Below are positions 26,353 through 34,008 of a DNA stretch of 64,000 nt, one piece after another. A program made the position numbers and the translations under genes. Origin of the DNA: Chromobacterium sphagni (GTDB lineage Bacteria > Pseudomonadota > Gammaproteobacteria > Burkholderiales > Chromobacteriaceae). The stretch spans positions 372,001 through 436,000 of the forward strand of contig NZ_MKCT01000017.1 in assembly GCF_001855555.1 (NCBI RefSeq). The letters run 5' to 3'. The notes beneath the pieces were generated by a model. The model was given only the letters and a program-made list of their open reading frames with translations. It did no database searches and was not told where the DNA came from. Position 1 is the stretch's first letter; the number at the start of each line of letters is the position of its first letter.

Positions 26353-26882
26353 GCCATGTTTGCCTTCGCGAAGCGGATCCGGCGCGGGACGCGCCAGCCC
26401 TGTACGCGCTGATCGAACGTTACCGCGCGACCCTTGCCCAATGGATGAGCGGCATCGTCAAGCCGCAGTCGGTGGCGGATGCTGAGGCGTTTCTTCAACT
26501 GCAGGCGCATGGTAACCATGAAGGACGCAGCGCGCACCGGTTGATAGAGGCGGACGGCGAACTTGCCGGCATTTGTTCGCTGCATGGCATCAACCAGGCG
26601 CACCGCTACGCGCGCCTCGGCTACTGGCTGGCGGACAGCCACGTTGGCCGGGGCGTGATGGCGCAGGCCTTGGCGCAATTGCTGCGCCATGCTTTCGAAG
26701 ATTTGCGCCTGCACCGGCTGGAGCTGGGCTGCGTGCCGGAGAATCTCCGCAGCTGCAAGGTCGCGGAGCGTCTGGGCTTCCGCCTGGAGGGCGAGCTGCG
26801 CGACGCGCAGTACCTGCATGGCCGTTTCTGGAATATGCGCTGTTACGGCCTGCTGGCCGACGAATGGAAGAATCAAGCATGA
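26349..26882 (+). CDS. GNAT-family N-acetyltransferase (RimJ/RimL type), second copy
   Basis: The start ATG 26349 overlaps the stop of the first copy, giving 177 residues (MSHVCLREADPARDAPALY...). The acetyl-CoA motif is LGYWLADSHVGRGVM, with the downstream PENLRSCKVAERLGFRLEG. It overlaps ribD by ATGA, so the chain GNAT-GNAT-ribD is translationally coupled. The protein is the paralogue of its upstream neighbour. A link to riboflavin synthesis through the shared messenger is plausible but unproved. Confidence 0.87.
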   Translation: MSHVCLREADPARDAPALYALIERYRATLAQWMSGIVKPQSVADAEAFLQLQAHGNHEGRSAHRLIEADGELAGICSLHGINQAHRYARLGYWLADSHVGRGVMAQALAQLLRHAFEDLRLHRLELGCVPENLRSCKVAERLGFRLEGELRDAQYLHGRFWNMRCYGLLADEWKNQA

Positions 26883-27982
26883 CAAGCTATAGCGCCGCCG
26901 ACCATCTTTACATGCAGCAGGCCTTGCGCCTGGCCGAGGCCGCCACCCGTCGCGCCGCGCCCAATCCCGGCGTCGGCTGCGTGCTGGTGCGCGATGGCCG
27001 GGTGATAGGCGAGGGGGCGACGCTGGCGGTAGGTTCCGACCACGCGGAAATCCAGGCGATCAAGGACTGCCTGTCCCGCGGCGACAGTCCGCGCGGCGCC
27101 ACCGCCTATGTCACATTGGAGCCATGCAGCCACCACGGCCGCACGCCGCCTTGCGCCGGGCGGCTGATCGCCGAAGGCGTGGCGCGCGTGGCGGCGGCGA
27201 TGGTCGACCCCTATCACGAAGTGGCGGGCCGCGGCATCGCCATGTTGCTGGCGGCCGGAGTGGAGGCGAGCGCGGGGCTGATGGAGGCCGAGGCGCGCCG
27301 GGTGCATCGCGGTTTCCTGTCGCGGGTCGAGCGCGAAAGGCCGTGGGTGGTGTTGAAGGCCGCGGCCACGCTGGATGGCAAGACCGCCTTGCTCAACGGC
27401 AACAGCCAGTGGATCACCGGCCCGCAGGCGCGGCAGGACGTGCAGCGGCTGCGGGCGGCAAGCTGCGCCATCCTCACCGGCAGCGGCACGGTGCTGGCGG
27501 ATAATCCGCAACTCACGGTGCGCGAAGTGCCGGTGGCGGTCCAACCATGGAGGGTGGTGCTGGACGGCGCGTTGAAAACCGATCCATCCAGCCGTATCTA
27601 CCAGGGCGGGCGCGTATTGCTGGCCAGCTGCGCCGCCGATCCGGCGCGCTTGGCCGCCTATCAGCGGCAGGGCGTCGAGGCGCTGATGCTGGCAAGAGGC
27701 GACGGCGGCGCCGATCTGACCGACCTGCTGAGGCAACTGGCGGCGCGCGGCGTCAATCAGCTGATGGTGGAAGCCGGCGCCGGCTTGAACGGCGCCTTGC
27801 TGCGGGCCGGGCTGGTGGACGAAATCGTGCTGTATCTGGCGCCGTCGCTGGCGGGCGATGCGGCGCGCGGTCTGTTCGCCTGGCCGGCGTTGACCGATCT
27901 GGCGGACAAGGTCAGGCTGGATATTGTCGATGTCGGCAAAGTGGGCGCCGATTTGCGCCTGATCCTGCGGCCTGGGCGCTGA
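26879..27982 (+). CDS. ribD: Bifunctional riboflavin biosynthesis deaminase/reductase
   Basis: RibD (367 residues) carries out two steps of riboflavin synthesis: deamination of the pyrimidine intermediate and reduction of its ribose. The N-terminal deaminase has the zinc motif HAEIQAI and PCSHHGRTPPC. The C-terminal reductase has KAAATLDGKTA and GPQARQDVQRLR. ATG 26879 overlaps the GNAT stop by four bases; longer in-frame readings have no support. ribE, ribBA and ribH are not in the window. A second ribosomal coupling in the preceding genes suggests coexpression with the acetyltransferases. Confidence 0.96.
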   Translation: MTSYSAADHLYMQQALRLAEAATRRAAPNPGVGCVLVRDGRVIGEGATLAVGSDHAEIQAIKDCLSRGDSPRGATAYVTLEPCSHHGRTPPCAGRLIAEGVARVAAAMVDPYHEVAGRGIAMLLAAGVEASAGLMEAEARRVHRGFLSRVERERPWVVLKAAATLDGKTALLNGNSQWITGPQARQDVQRLRAASCAILTGSGTVLADNPQLTVREVPVAVQPWRVVLDGALKTDPSSRIYQGGRVLLASCAADPARLAAYQRQGVEALMLARGDGGADLTDLLRQLAARGVNQLMVEAGAGLNGALLRAGLVDEIVLYLAPSLAGDAARGLFAWPALTDLADKVRLDIVDVGKVGADLRLILRPGR

Positions 27983-28096
27983 AGGCTGGAGTTGCTTGTT
28001 GTTCCGGCCGCGCAAGGTTTGTATGCTGAAAGCTGGCGATGTGGAATGTCTGGTGTGTTGCCGGTTTGAGGCGGTTTCGGCCGGCTGGAGGGTGGG

Positions 28097-28756
28097 ATGG
28101 CGGATGTGGCGGCTGCGCTGGAGGCGTATCTGCAGCTGATTGCCCGTCTGGGCGCGGCGCAGGAAGTGGTGGAGCAGAGGCGGGCGTTGCTGCTGCGTTT
28201 GCTGGCGCGCTTGTCGGGGCTGCCGCGCACTGTCGAAACCTATCAGGCGGTTGTCGAAGTTTTTGTCGCGGATTGCCCGCTCCAGGAGCGGGTGCTGGCG
28301 ATGAGCTGTTGCCGCGAATTCTATTGCTTTTGGCTCAATGACATGAAGAAGGTGGTGGAGATCACCTCCCGCAGCGGCTTCTCCCTGTTCAACCCGGCGA
28401 TTTTGCTCGCCGGCACCTTTGATGAGCTGGTGGATGTCATGCAGCGGCGGCGGTTTCGCCGGTTTCCTCCCTCGCTGGGCCTGTATTTGGGCAAGCTGTT
28501 CGAGGACGGCCATCCCGACGAGGTGATCCGCCAGCGTGGCATCCTGTTGAAGGCGCTGCTGTTTCTGCTGGATCCTCATCCATTTGATTCCACCAGCTAC
28601 CGGATGGCGGTGGATGGCTTGCTGCTGCATCTGCAGGACCCTGCCGACCGGCAGTTGTTGCTGCCGGCGGTGCGCGAATATTTTCCCTATTGGCAGTCGT
28701 TTCCCTTTGCCCGGCAACGGGTGGGGACGGATAAGGGGGAATCAGCCTCTCCATAG
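28097..28756 (+). CDS. Hypothetical protein, 219 residues, alpha-helical
   Basis: The protein starts MADVAAALEAYLQLIARLG with GGAGGGTGGG just upstream. It is rich in Leu and charged residues, lacks a signal peptide, and shows amphipathic helices throughout. A Cys cluster occurs at AMSCCREFYCFW, and the middle contains MQRRRFRRFPPSLGLYLGKLF. I recognise no family. The gene lies between ribD and an M32 peptidase and is followed by an AT-rich stretch. Codon usage is like that of its neighbours, so it is probably a real gene of unknown role. Confidence 0.65.
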   Translation: MADVAAALEAYLQLIARLGAAQEVVEQRRALLLRLLARLSGLPRTVETYQAVVEVFVADCPLQERVLAMSCCREFYCFWLNDMKKVVEITSRSGFSLFNPAILLAGTFDELVDVMQRRRFRRFPPSLGLYLGKLFEDGHPDEVIRQRGILLKALLFLLDPHPFDSTSYRMAVDGLLLHLQDPADRQLLLPAVREYFPYWQSFPFARQRVGTDKGESASP

Positions 28757-28910
28757 GATTTTGAATGAGTAAAAATCATTAATTCTGGCTGGTGATCTGA
28801 TTTTTTCTCTTGTTTTTCATATGATTTAATGAATTTTTTGCTTCTCATCTTATCTTGAATATCAATTATTCTCATGAGAGTATGTTTTCTTCACTATCAG
28901 GGAGAATCTC

Positions 28911-30398
28911 ATGGGAAATCAGACGGCCTATCAGAGCCTGACCCGCACTTTTCAACGATTGCACCATTTTGGCCACCTGTCCGCCATCGCCAGCTGGGAC
29001 CAGGCGGCCATGATGCCGAGCAAGGGCAATGAGGCGCGCGCCGCGGCCCAGGCTGAGTTGCAGGTGTTGATGCATCAGTTGATCACGGCGCCGGAACTGA
29101 AAACGCAGTTGGACGCCGCCGAGCAGGAGGCGCTGGACCCAAGCCAGCGCGCCAATCTGCGCGAAATTCGCCGCGACTGGCAGCTGGCCAATCTGCTGCC
29201 GGCGGAACTGATCGAAGCCAAGTCGCTGGCGGCGGCGCGCTGCGAGCACGCCTGGCGCAGCCAGCGGCGCGCCAACGACTGGCAGGGCTTTCTGCAGAAC
29301 TTCCGCGAAGTATTGCGCTTGGCGCGCGAGGAGGCCGGCCTGCTGGCGCAAGCGCAAGGCGGCAGCCGCTACGATGCGCTGCTGGACAAATACGAGCCGG
29401 GCATGAAGAGCGCTGACATCGCGCGCATCTTCGGCGACGTGAAAACCTGGCTGCCGGGGCTGATCGCCAAAGCGCGCGACAAGCAGGCCGGCGAAAGCGT
29501 GATCCAGCCGCAGGGACCCTTCTCGGTGGAGAAGCAGCGCCAGCTGGGCCTTGAGGTGATGGGCCTGCTGGGATTCGATTTCGACGGCGGCCGCTTGGAT
29601 GTCAGCAACCATCCTTTCTGCGGCGGCGTGCCGGAAGATGTGCGCATCACCACCCGCTACCGCGACGACGATTTCGTGCAGAGCCTGATGGGCATCATTC
29701 ACGAAACCGGCCATGCCCGCTATGAGCAGAGCCTGCCGCGCGGGCTGTTGTCGCAGCCGGTGGCGCGCGCCCGTTCCATGGGCATTCATGAAAGCCAGAG
29801 CCTGTCGTTCGAAATGCAACTGGGGCGCAGCCGCGGCTTCCTGCAATTGATCGCGCCCTTGATCGGCAAGCATTTCGGCGAGCAGCCGGCTTTCGGCGCC
29901 GATAACCTGGCGCGGTTGTACACCCGGGTGGCGCCGGGTTATATCCGCGTCGATGCCGACGAGCTGTGCTACCCGGCGCATGTGATCCTGCGTTTCGAGA
30001 TCGAGCGGGCGCTGATCGACGGCGAGATCGAGGCCGAGGATGTGCCGGCGCTGTGGGACGAGAAGATGATGGCTTATCTGGGGGTGGATACCCGCGGCAA
30101 CTACCGCGACGGCTGCCTGCAGGACATTCACTGGACCGACACTTTCGGCTATTTCCCCAGCTATACCCTGGGGGCGATGTATGCGGCGCAGTATTTCGCC
30201 ACCATCCGCCGGCAGGAGCCGCAGCTGGATGAAAAGATCGCCGCCGGCAATCTGGCCCCGGTATTCGATTGGCTGAACGCCAATATCTGGAGCCAGGGCA
30301 GCCGTTGGACCACCAATGAACTGGTGGAGCGCGCCACCGGCGAGACGCTGAATCCAGCTTACTACCGCGCGCACCTGCAGGCGCGCTACCTGGACTGA
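28911..30398 (+). CDS. Carboxypeptidase Taq-type M32 metallopeptidase
   Basis: This 495-residue cytoplasmic zinc carboxypeptidase has the HETGH motif at residues 264-268 (IIHETGHARYEQSLPRG). Other M32 marks are the HES motif (IHESQS), the conserved IRVDADELCYPAHV with the metal-binding Glu nearby, and GYFPSYTLGAMYAAQYF near the C-terminus. M32 enzymes remove C-terminal residues from peptides, with broad specificity except for Pro. AGGGAG precedes the ATG by about eight bases. Upstream lies an AT-rich region of about 150 bases. The gene is monocistronic and is followed by a large hairpin. Confidence 0.95.
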   Translation: MGNQTAYQSLTRTFQRLHHFGHLSAIASWDQAAMMPSKGNEARAAAQAELQVLMHQLITAPELKTQLDAAEQEALDPSQRANLREIRRDWQLANLLPAELIEAKSLAAARCEHAWRSQRRANDWQGFLQNFREVLRLAREEAGLLAQAQGGSRYDALLDKYEPGMKSADIARIFGDVKTWLPGLIAKARDKQAGESVIQPQGPFSVEKQRQLGLEVMGLLGFDFDGGRLDVSNHPFCGGVPEDVRITTRYRDDDFVQSLMGIIHETGHARYEQSLPRGLLSQPVARARSMGIHESQSLSFEMQLGRSRGFLQLIAPLIGKHFGEQPAFGADNLARLYTRVAPGYIRVDADELCYPAHVILRFEIERALIDGEIEAEDVPALWDEKMMAYLGVDTRGNYRDGCLQDIHWTDTFGYFPSYTLGAMYAAQYFATIRRQEPQLDEKIAAGNLAPVFDWLNANIWSQGSRWTTNELVERATGETLNPAYYRAHLQARYLD

Positions 30399-30406
30399 GT
30401 CCGCTT

Positions 30407-30436
30407 GCCGGCCGGACCGTTGGCGGTCCGGCCGGC
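30407..30436. terminator. Long hairpin after the M32 peptidase
   Basis: Perfect 13-base arms GCCGGCCGGACCG and CGGTCCGGCCGGC enclose TTGG. There is no T-run, so it may protect the 3' end or act with Rho rather than alone. Confidence 0.6.
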
Positions 30437-31149
30437 CTATCGATGGCGGTAGATGATCGCGCCTGATCCCGCAAGTTCAGGCCGTCGTGTTGGCTTCAAT
30501 GTTTTTTGCCAGCACACCCATCCCGCAGGCCGCGGCCAAGCTCAAATCCACCATCCGGCGTTTGAACTTGGCATGCACCCTCTTCCCTTCGCGGCACTCG
30601 GCCGGCTCCTTCGCCTGCTGGCAGGTCGCCAGGCGTCAAATCCCATCTACCGGTCGTGTCTTCCCAATCCTGCGCGCATTGCGTCCAGATTTTCCCATTT
30701 GTCGCGAAGAGTGCGGTCTGTCAGCGCTAGCCGCCAGCCATCGCAAGGCAGGCGGAGCGAGAGATTCCGCCATATTGCGAAAGCGCCGAGAGGATAGCGC
30801 GGGGGAGACTGCCGTGGCCTGAAGCATCGGTCTAGGCATGCCGGGATGGATGGATGGCGCCGTGGCAGGGGGCGGGCATTCAGTCATTTGCATTGACTGA
30901 TTATCCCGGTTTGTTCGGAGTGGCACGGAGGATAAATTGAATTAAAACAGTATATTTAAAATAAAAAATCATACCTTGTATTTGTATTTGCATTGACTAT
31001 GTTTGCTTTAAACGTGTGCACAAAAATGACTGTTTTTGAGTGAATTGTTTAAACACTGATTGATATCTTGTTGATATTTGATGGCTTCTTGTTCAAATCT
31101 TGTTTGAACTACGTCGTTTGCATTTTAAATCTTTTTCCATATCGTACGG
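30437..31149. other. Intergenic region before the first mini-pilin
   Basis: The left half is GC-rich without a convincing gene. The right half (from about 30930) is AT-rich and holds repeats: the 13-mer ATTTGCATTGACT at 30886-30898 and again at 30986-30998, exactly 100 bases apart, and two palindromes listed separately. Confidence 0.55.
31063..31109 (+). promoter_or_regulatory. Two palindromes with a shared TCTTGTT core
   Basis: ATATC-TTGTT-GATAT (31063-31077) and GTTCAAA-TCTTG-TTTGAAC (31091-31109) have perfect arms. Both contain the heptamer TCTTGTT at their centre, 30-32 bases apart. They lie 41-87 bases before the mini-pilin start and look like paired operators for a dimeric regulator. 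Confidence 0.4.
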
Positions 31150-31557
31150 ATGGCGGCCATGAACCTGGATCTTCCTGAAGTGACTGATGGTGCGAAGGCA
31201 TGCACTGCGTTTCGCCTTGCGGGCAGGGCGTTGAATCTGAGGAGCATATGGAGCGGCGGGCTAGCTCGGGGTATTGTCATCGGCGCTGTGATTGGGCTAA
31301 GCGCACCCAGCGCGGCGTCGGCGGCGGGGGGCGTCGTGTACTTTTCGGGCGGGGTGCTTGAGCCGACTTGCGCCATGCAGGCCCGGGCGGCGACGGCCGG
31401 GGGCGTGTCTTTGCGGCTGCAATGCCAAGAGGCGGCTGCGCTGACTCGTACCGTGGATGCCAAGAATCCTGCCCAGTCGTTGAATCAACATGTTGCAAAA
31501 GCCAGTTTGCAAGCCGTGTCCAACGGCCAATCGGTGATGCTCATCGAGTATCGTTAG
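31150..31557 (+). CDS. Mini-pilin: half-size type 1 pilin-like secreted protein (left copy)
   Basis: The frame from ATG 31150 gives 135 residues; a TTG at 31231 would give 108. A long positively charged start is followed by a hydrophobic segment (ARGIVIGAVIGLSAPSAASA) with a signal-peptidase site. The mature part is only about 76 residues. It opens with an alternating hydrophobic strand, GGVVYFSGGVLEPTC, like a pilin N-terminal donor strand. It has a second Cys (LRLQCQE) for a disulfide and ends VMLIEYR, with the penultimate Tyr that chaperones recognise. Normal type 1 pilins have about 150 mature residues, so the core is halved. It lies about 1 kb before the first pilus operon. Role unknown; a specialised subunit is inferred. 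Confidence 0.6.
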   Translation: MAAMNLDLPEVTDGAKACTAFRLAGRALNLRSIWSGGLARGIVIGAVIGLSAPSAASAAGGVVYFSGGVLEPTCAMQARAATAGGVSLRLQCQEAAALTRTVDAKNPAQSLNQHVAKASLQAVSNGQSVMLIEYR

Positions 31558-31583
31558 CCGCCGTCCCCAGTGGTACCTGTGCA

Positions 31584-31613
31584 AGGCCCGCCATGGCAAC
31601 TGGCGGGCTTTTT
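31584..31613 (+). terminator. Terminator after the left mini-pilin
   Basis: GCCCGCCA, a seven-base loop, TGGCGGGC and TTTTT. Confidence 0.9.
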
Positions 31614-32585
31614 CCATATCAGATTCCCTGTCGAATCGCTTGTCAGTGCAAGGCAGTTATCTATACCTATCTTCCGATTGAATTTCTTCTTCTCCCTCGA
31701 TTTAAACCAGCATGCGGATTTTCCGGCAGATCATGTCAGGCCGCTTGATATGGCTTGTTTCTGCGCAGTGCAAGCCATGGACATGTTGCCTGGATGGGAA
31801 ATGCCATGCCTAAATTGGCTGCAGCGCATCAATTTTACCGGATGATTTTGTTATGGTTATTGACCAATAAATAGCATGTCTGCCATGCGATAACGCTTTT
31901 ACCAGCATTGATGGTATGTGGCTTGGCGCACAGACTGTTATGTGTCGAAATCACTATGTTTCCCGATTGTCGCTACCGAATAAAGATAGAATTTTATCTC
32001 GCCTGCATCAGCAATGACATGGCGGGATTAGTGCTGCGCGCGTATCTGTTTTTTATGATTTTGTTTTCATTTTTTTGTTATTTTTGCCACTCTGATAGGA
32101 GTGGTTTTTTAATTTAAAAGCCAGGTTGTGTTGCCGGTTTTTTTGGTCATGTTGATTGATGGGTGGTTGATGTGAGTATGGTTTGTGATGTCTGGTGATG
32201 GTTTGGAAAATCCACCAGTATGTTAGCTAGCGCACAGAATCCACTGCTTTGCATTGATTACCTTCTTCTTGGTAGAGTGAGGGTATTCAATTCTTTAATT
32301 TTTGCTATTCATTATTATCTAGTGTTTGTTGATGTTTTCAGCAATCTTCTGGCTTGCTTGTTGATTTTTTAATTTTTCTGAAGCTATTTTTTAAGTGGCT
32401 AAGTGTTTTTCTTTGTGAGGATTGGCTGTTATTAATGGCAGTTTGATTGTTTTTTTTCTAACCTAGTCTGCATTTGTGTTCGTCTTGTTTTGTATGGCAG
32501 GAGGAGGGCCATTTTTTTCTGATGGCATTTTTAAATGCGGTGGCAGTATTGCCGCCGGTTATTTTTTGCTATGAGGTGACTTGAA
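31614..32585. other. AT-rich leader region of pilus operon 1
   Basis: Nearly 1 kb without a convincing gene, strongly AT-rich against a GC-rich chromosome, a composition typical of targets of H-NS-type silencers. It holds an isolated terminator (32087-32110) and the palindrome GCATTT-TT-AAATGC (32525-32538) shortly before the pilin gene. A T-run of eight lies at 32460-32467. The promoter could not be placed with confidence. Confidence 0.5.
32087..32110 (+). terminator. Orphan Rho-independent terminator
   Basis: CCACTC, loop TGATAG, GAGTGG and six T's form a textbook terminator with no gene ending in front of it. It may end a small RNA starting somewhere in 31700-32050, or attenuate transcription of the pilin operon. 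Confidence 0.7.
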
Positions 32586-33101
32586 ATGAAGACGTTAATT
32601 CTCGCTTTGGGACTGGGCCTGGGTCTGCCGATTGCTGCTTATGCTTCGGATGGCACGATCAACATTTCCGGCACGATTTCCGCTAATACCTGCCAGATCA
32701 ACGGCAATGCCGCTGGGTCTCCTACTGTCCTCAGTGTGGTTTTGCCTCAGGTATCCAAAACCGCCTTGGCGACAGCAGGCCAGACCGCTGCTCCGACCCC
32801 GTTCACGCTGAATCTGACCAACTGCACCGGCAGCACGGCGCAGACGCTGTTTGAACTGGGCACCACCGTCGACCAGACCACTGGCAATCTGATCAACCAG
32901 GGCAGCGCAGGCAATGTGGAAGTGGGCCTGCTGAACAACAATTTCCAACCGATTAACGTGGGACCCAATACCAATTCGCAGACTGTGTCGATCACCACCG
33001 GGACGGCTTCGTTGAGGTACTACGCGCAGTACGTGGCGACTGGCGTCGCCATCGCTGGGTCGGTAGCCACCAGCGTGCAATTCTCTCTGCTATACAACTA
33101 A
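32586..33101 (+). CDS. Major pilin of chaperone-usher pilus 1
   Basis: This 171-residue pilin has a signal peptide (cleavage after AAYA, mature SDGTINISGTISANTC). The N-terminal alternating strand is the donor strand that completes the next subunit. Two cysteines (ANTCQING and LTNCTGST) form the FimA disulfide. The C-terminus FSLLYN has the penultimate Tyr recognised by the chaperone. AGGTGA precedes the ATG. It is the first gene of a four-gene operon. It shares extended similarity with the pilin at 39419 (GQTA-PTPF-LNL-NC; VEV-LLNNNF-IN), so the two operons arose by duplication. Confidence 0.93.
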   Translation: MKTLILALGLGLGLPIAAYASDGTINISGTISANTCQINGNAAGSPTVLSVVLPQVSKTALATAGQTAAPTPFTLNLTNCTGSTAQTLFELGTTVDQTTGNLINQGSAGNVEVGLLNNNFQPINVGPNTNSQTVSITTGTASLRYYAQYVATGVAIAGSVATSVQFSLLYN

Positions 33102-33113
33102 GCCGCAAAGCGA

Positions 33114-33144
33114 TGCCGGCGCCGCGCCGTTGCTGGCGCCGGCA
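33114..33144 (+). other. Intercistronic hairpin, pilus operon 1
   Basis: TGCCGGCGCC and GGCGCCGGCA are perfect ten-base arms around an 11-base loop, directly after the pilin stop and with no T-run. It probably protects the pilin message or limits chaperone/usher expression. Operon 2 has a hairpin in the same place. Confidence 0.6.
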
Positions 33145-33216
33145 GCTGGGTTCCCTGTCTGCAGCGGTTTGTGGCGGGGGTTTGCCTAAGTGCTGGACTC
33201 AAGCGGATGGAAAACA

Positions 33217-33960
33217 ATGGGCACACAAATAATGAGGCTGGTTTTGGCTTTGGCGTGCTGGGGCGCGCTGGCGGCGGCCCATGCCAATGTAGTCGTTGCC
33301 GGCACCAGGGTGGTGTACAACGGCGGCGATCGCGAAGTGACGATCAAATTGAGCAATCCAGGCGATACTCCCGCCTTGGTGCAGGCCTGGGTGGACAAGG
33401 GCAATTCCAAATCCACTCCCGATACCGCGGATGCGCCATTTCTGATCATGCCGCCGATTTTCCGCATCGAACCAGGCAAGTCGCAAACGCTGCGCATGGT
33501 TTATACCGGCGATGGACCGTCGCCGGATAAGGAAACGGTGTACTGGCTGAACATCCTGGATGTGCCGCCTTTGCCGCAGGGCGATGAAGCGGGACGCAAC
33601 TACCTGCAGATTGCCTTCCGCTCGCGGCTGAAAATATTCTTTCGGCCCGTTGGCTTGGCCGGCAATCCGGATGATGCCGCCGAGCAAGTGCGCTGGCAGC
33701 TGGTGCCGCAGGCCGCCGGCAAGGGCTATGCCTTGCGGGGGGCCAATGCCAGCGCGTTTTCCGTTTCTTTCAACATGACCATGCTGCAAGCGTCGGGACA
33801 TGAATTCCGCAGCGATGGCGGCATGATTCCCGCCGGCGGCACGCAAGACTTCAATTTGAAAGACATGCGCCAGCTGCCGGCTGGTCCGGTGACTGTCCAG
33901 TATGAAACCATTAACGACTATGGCGCTCCGGTGGTCCATAGCGTGGTCTTGACTCCCTGA
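33217..33960 (+). CDS. Periplasmic pilus chaperone 1 (FimC/PapD family)
   Basis: The 247-residue chaperone has a signal peptide (RLVLALACWGALAAAHA) and two Ig-like domains. Family marks are the catalytic Arg in GTRVVYN, the long DAPFLIMPPIFRIEPG strand, the WLNILDVPP motif and the Lys in FRSRLKIFFRP, which anchors subunit C-termini. It binds pilins and adhesin in the periplasm and delivers them to the usher. The start at ATG 33217 sits just before the signal peptide; an ORF start at 33190 is upstream. It follows the hairpin after the pilin gene and precedes the usher by 48 bases. Confidence 0.94.
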   Translation: MGTQIMRLVLALACWGALAAAHANVVVAGTRVVYNGGDREVTIKLSNPGDTPALVQAWVDKGNSKSTPDTADAPFLIMPPIFRIEPGKSQTLRMVYTGDGPSPDKETVYWLNILDVPPLPQGDEAGRNYLQIAFRSRLKIFFRPVGLAGNPDDAAEQVRWQLVPQAAGKGYALRGANASAFSVSFNMTMLQASGHEFRSDGGMIPAGGTQDFNLKDMRQLPAGPVTVQYETINDYGAPVVHSVVLTP

Positions 33961-34008
33961 CTTTTCCATTTTGCACCAGCCTGGCACGGGTGAATTACGC
34001 CTGAATTC

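Noticed and set aside
26873-28717. Minus-strand frame of over 600 codons opposite ribD and the hypothetical gene
   Set aside because: Arg/Gln/His-rich composition, no domain, and the opposite strand holds ribD.
30453-30822. Overlapping frames of about 110 codons after the M32 peptidase gene
   Set aside because: No ribosome site, unlike codon use, several frames equally open; treated as intergenic.
31908-32117. 69-codon frame in the pilus leader
   Set aside because: It runs through a strong terminator and has no ribosome site; the translation is hydrophobic noise from AT-rich DNA.
32087-32538. FimS-like invertible promoter switch
   Set aside because: No pair of matching inverted repeats at a suitable distance and no nearby FimB/FimE-type recombinase.
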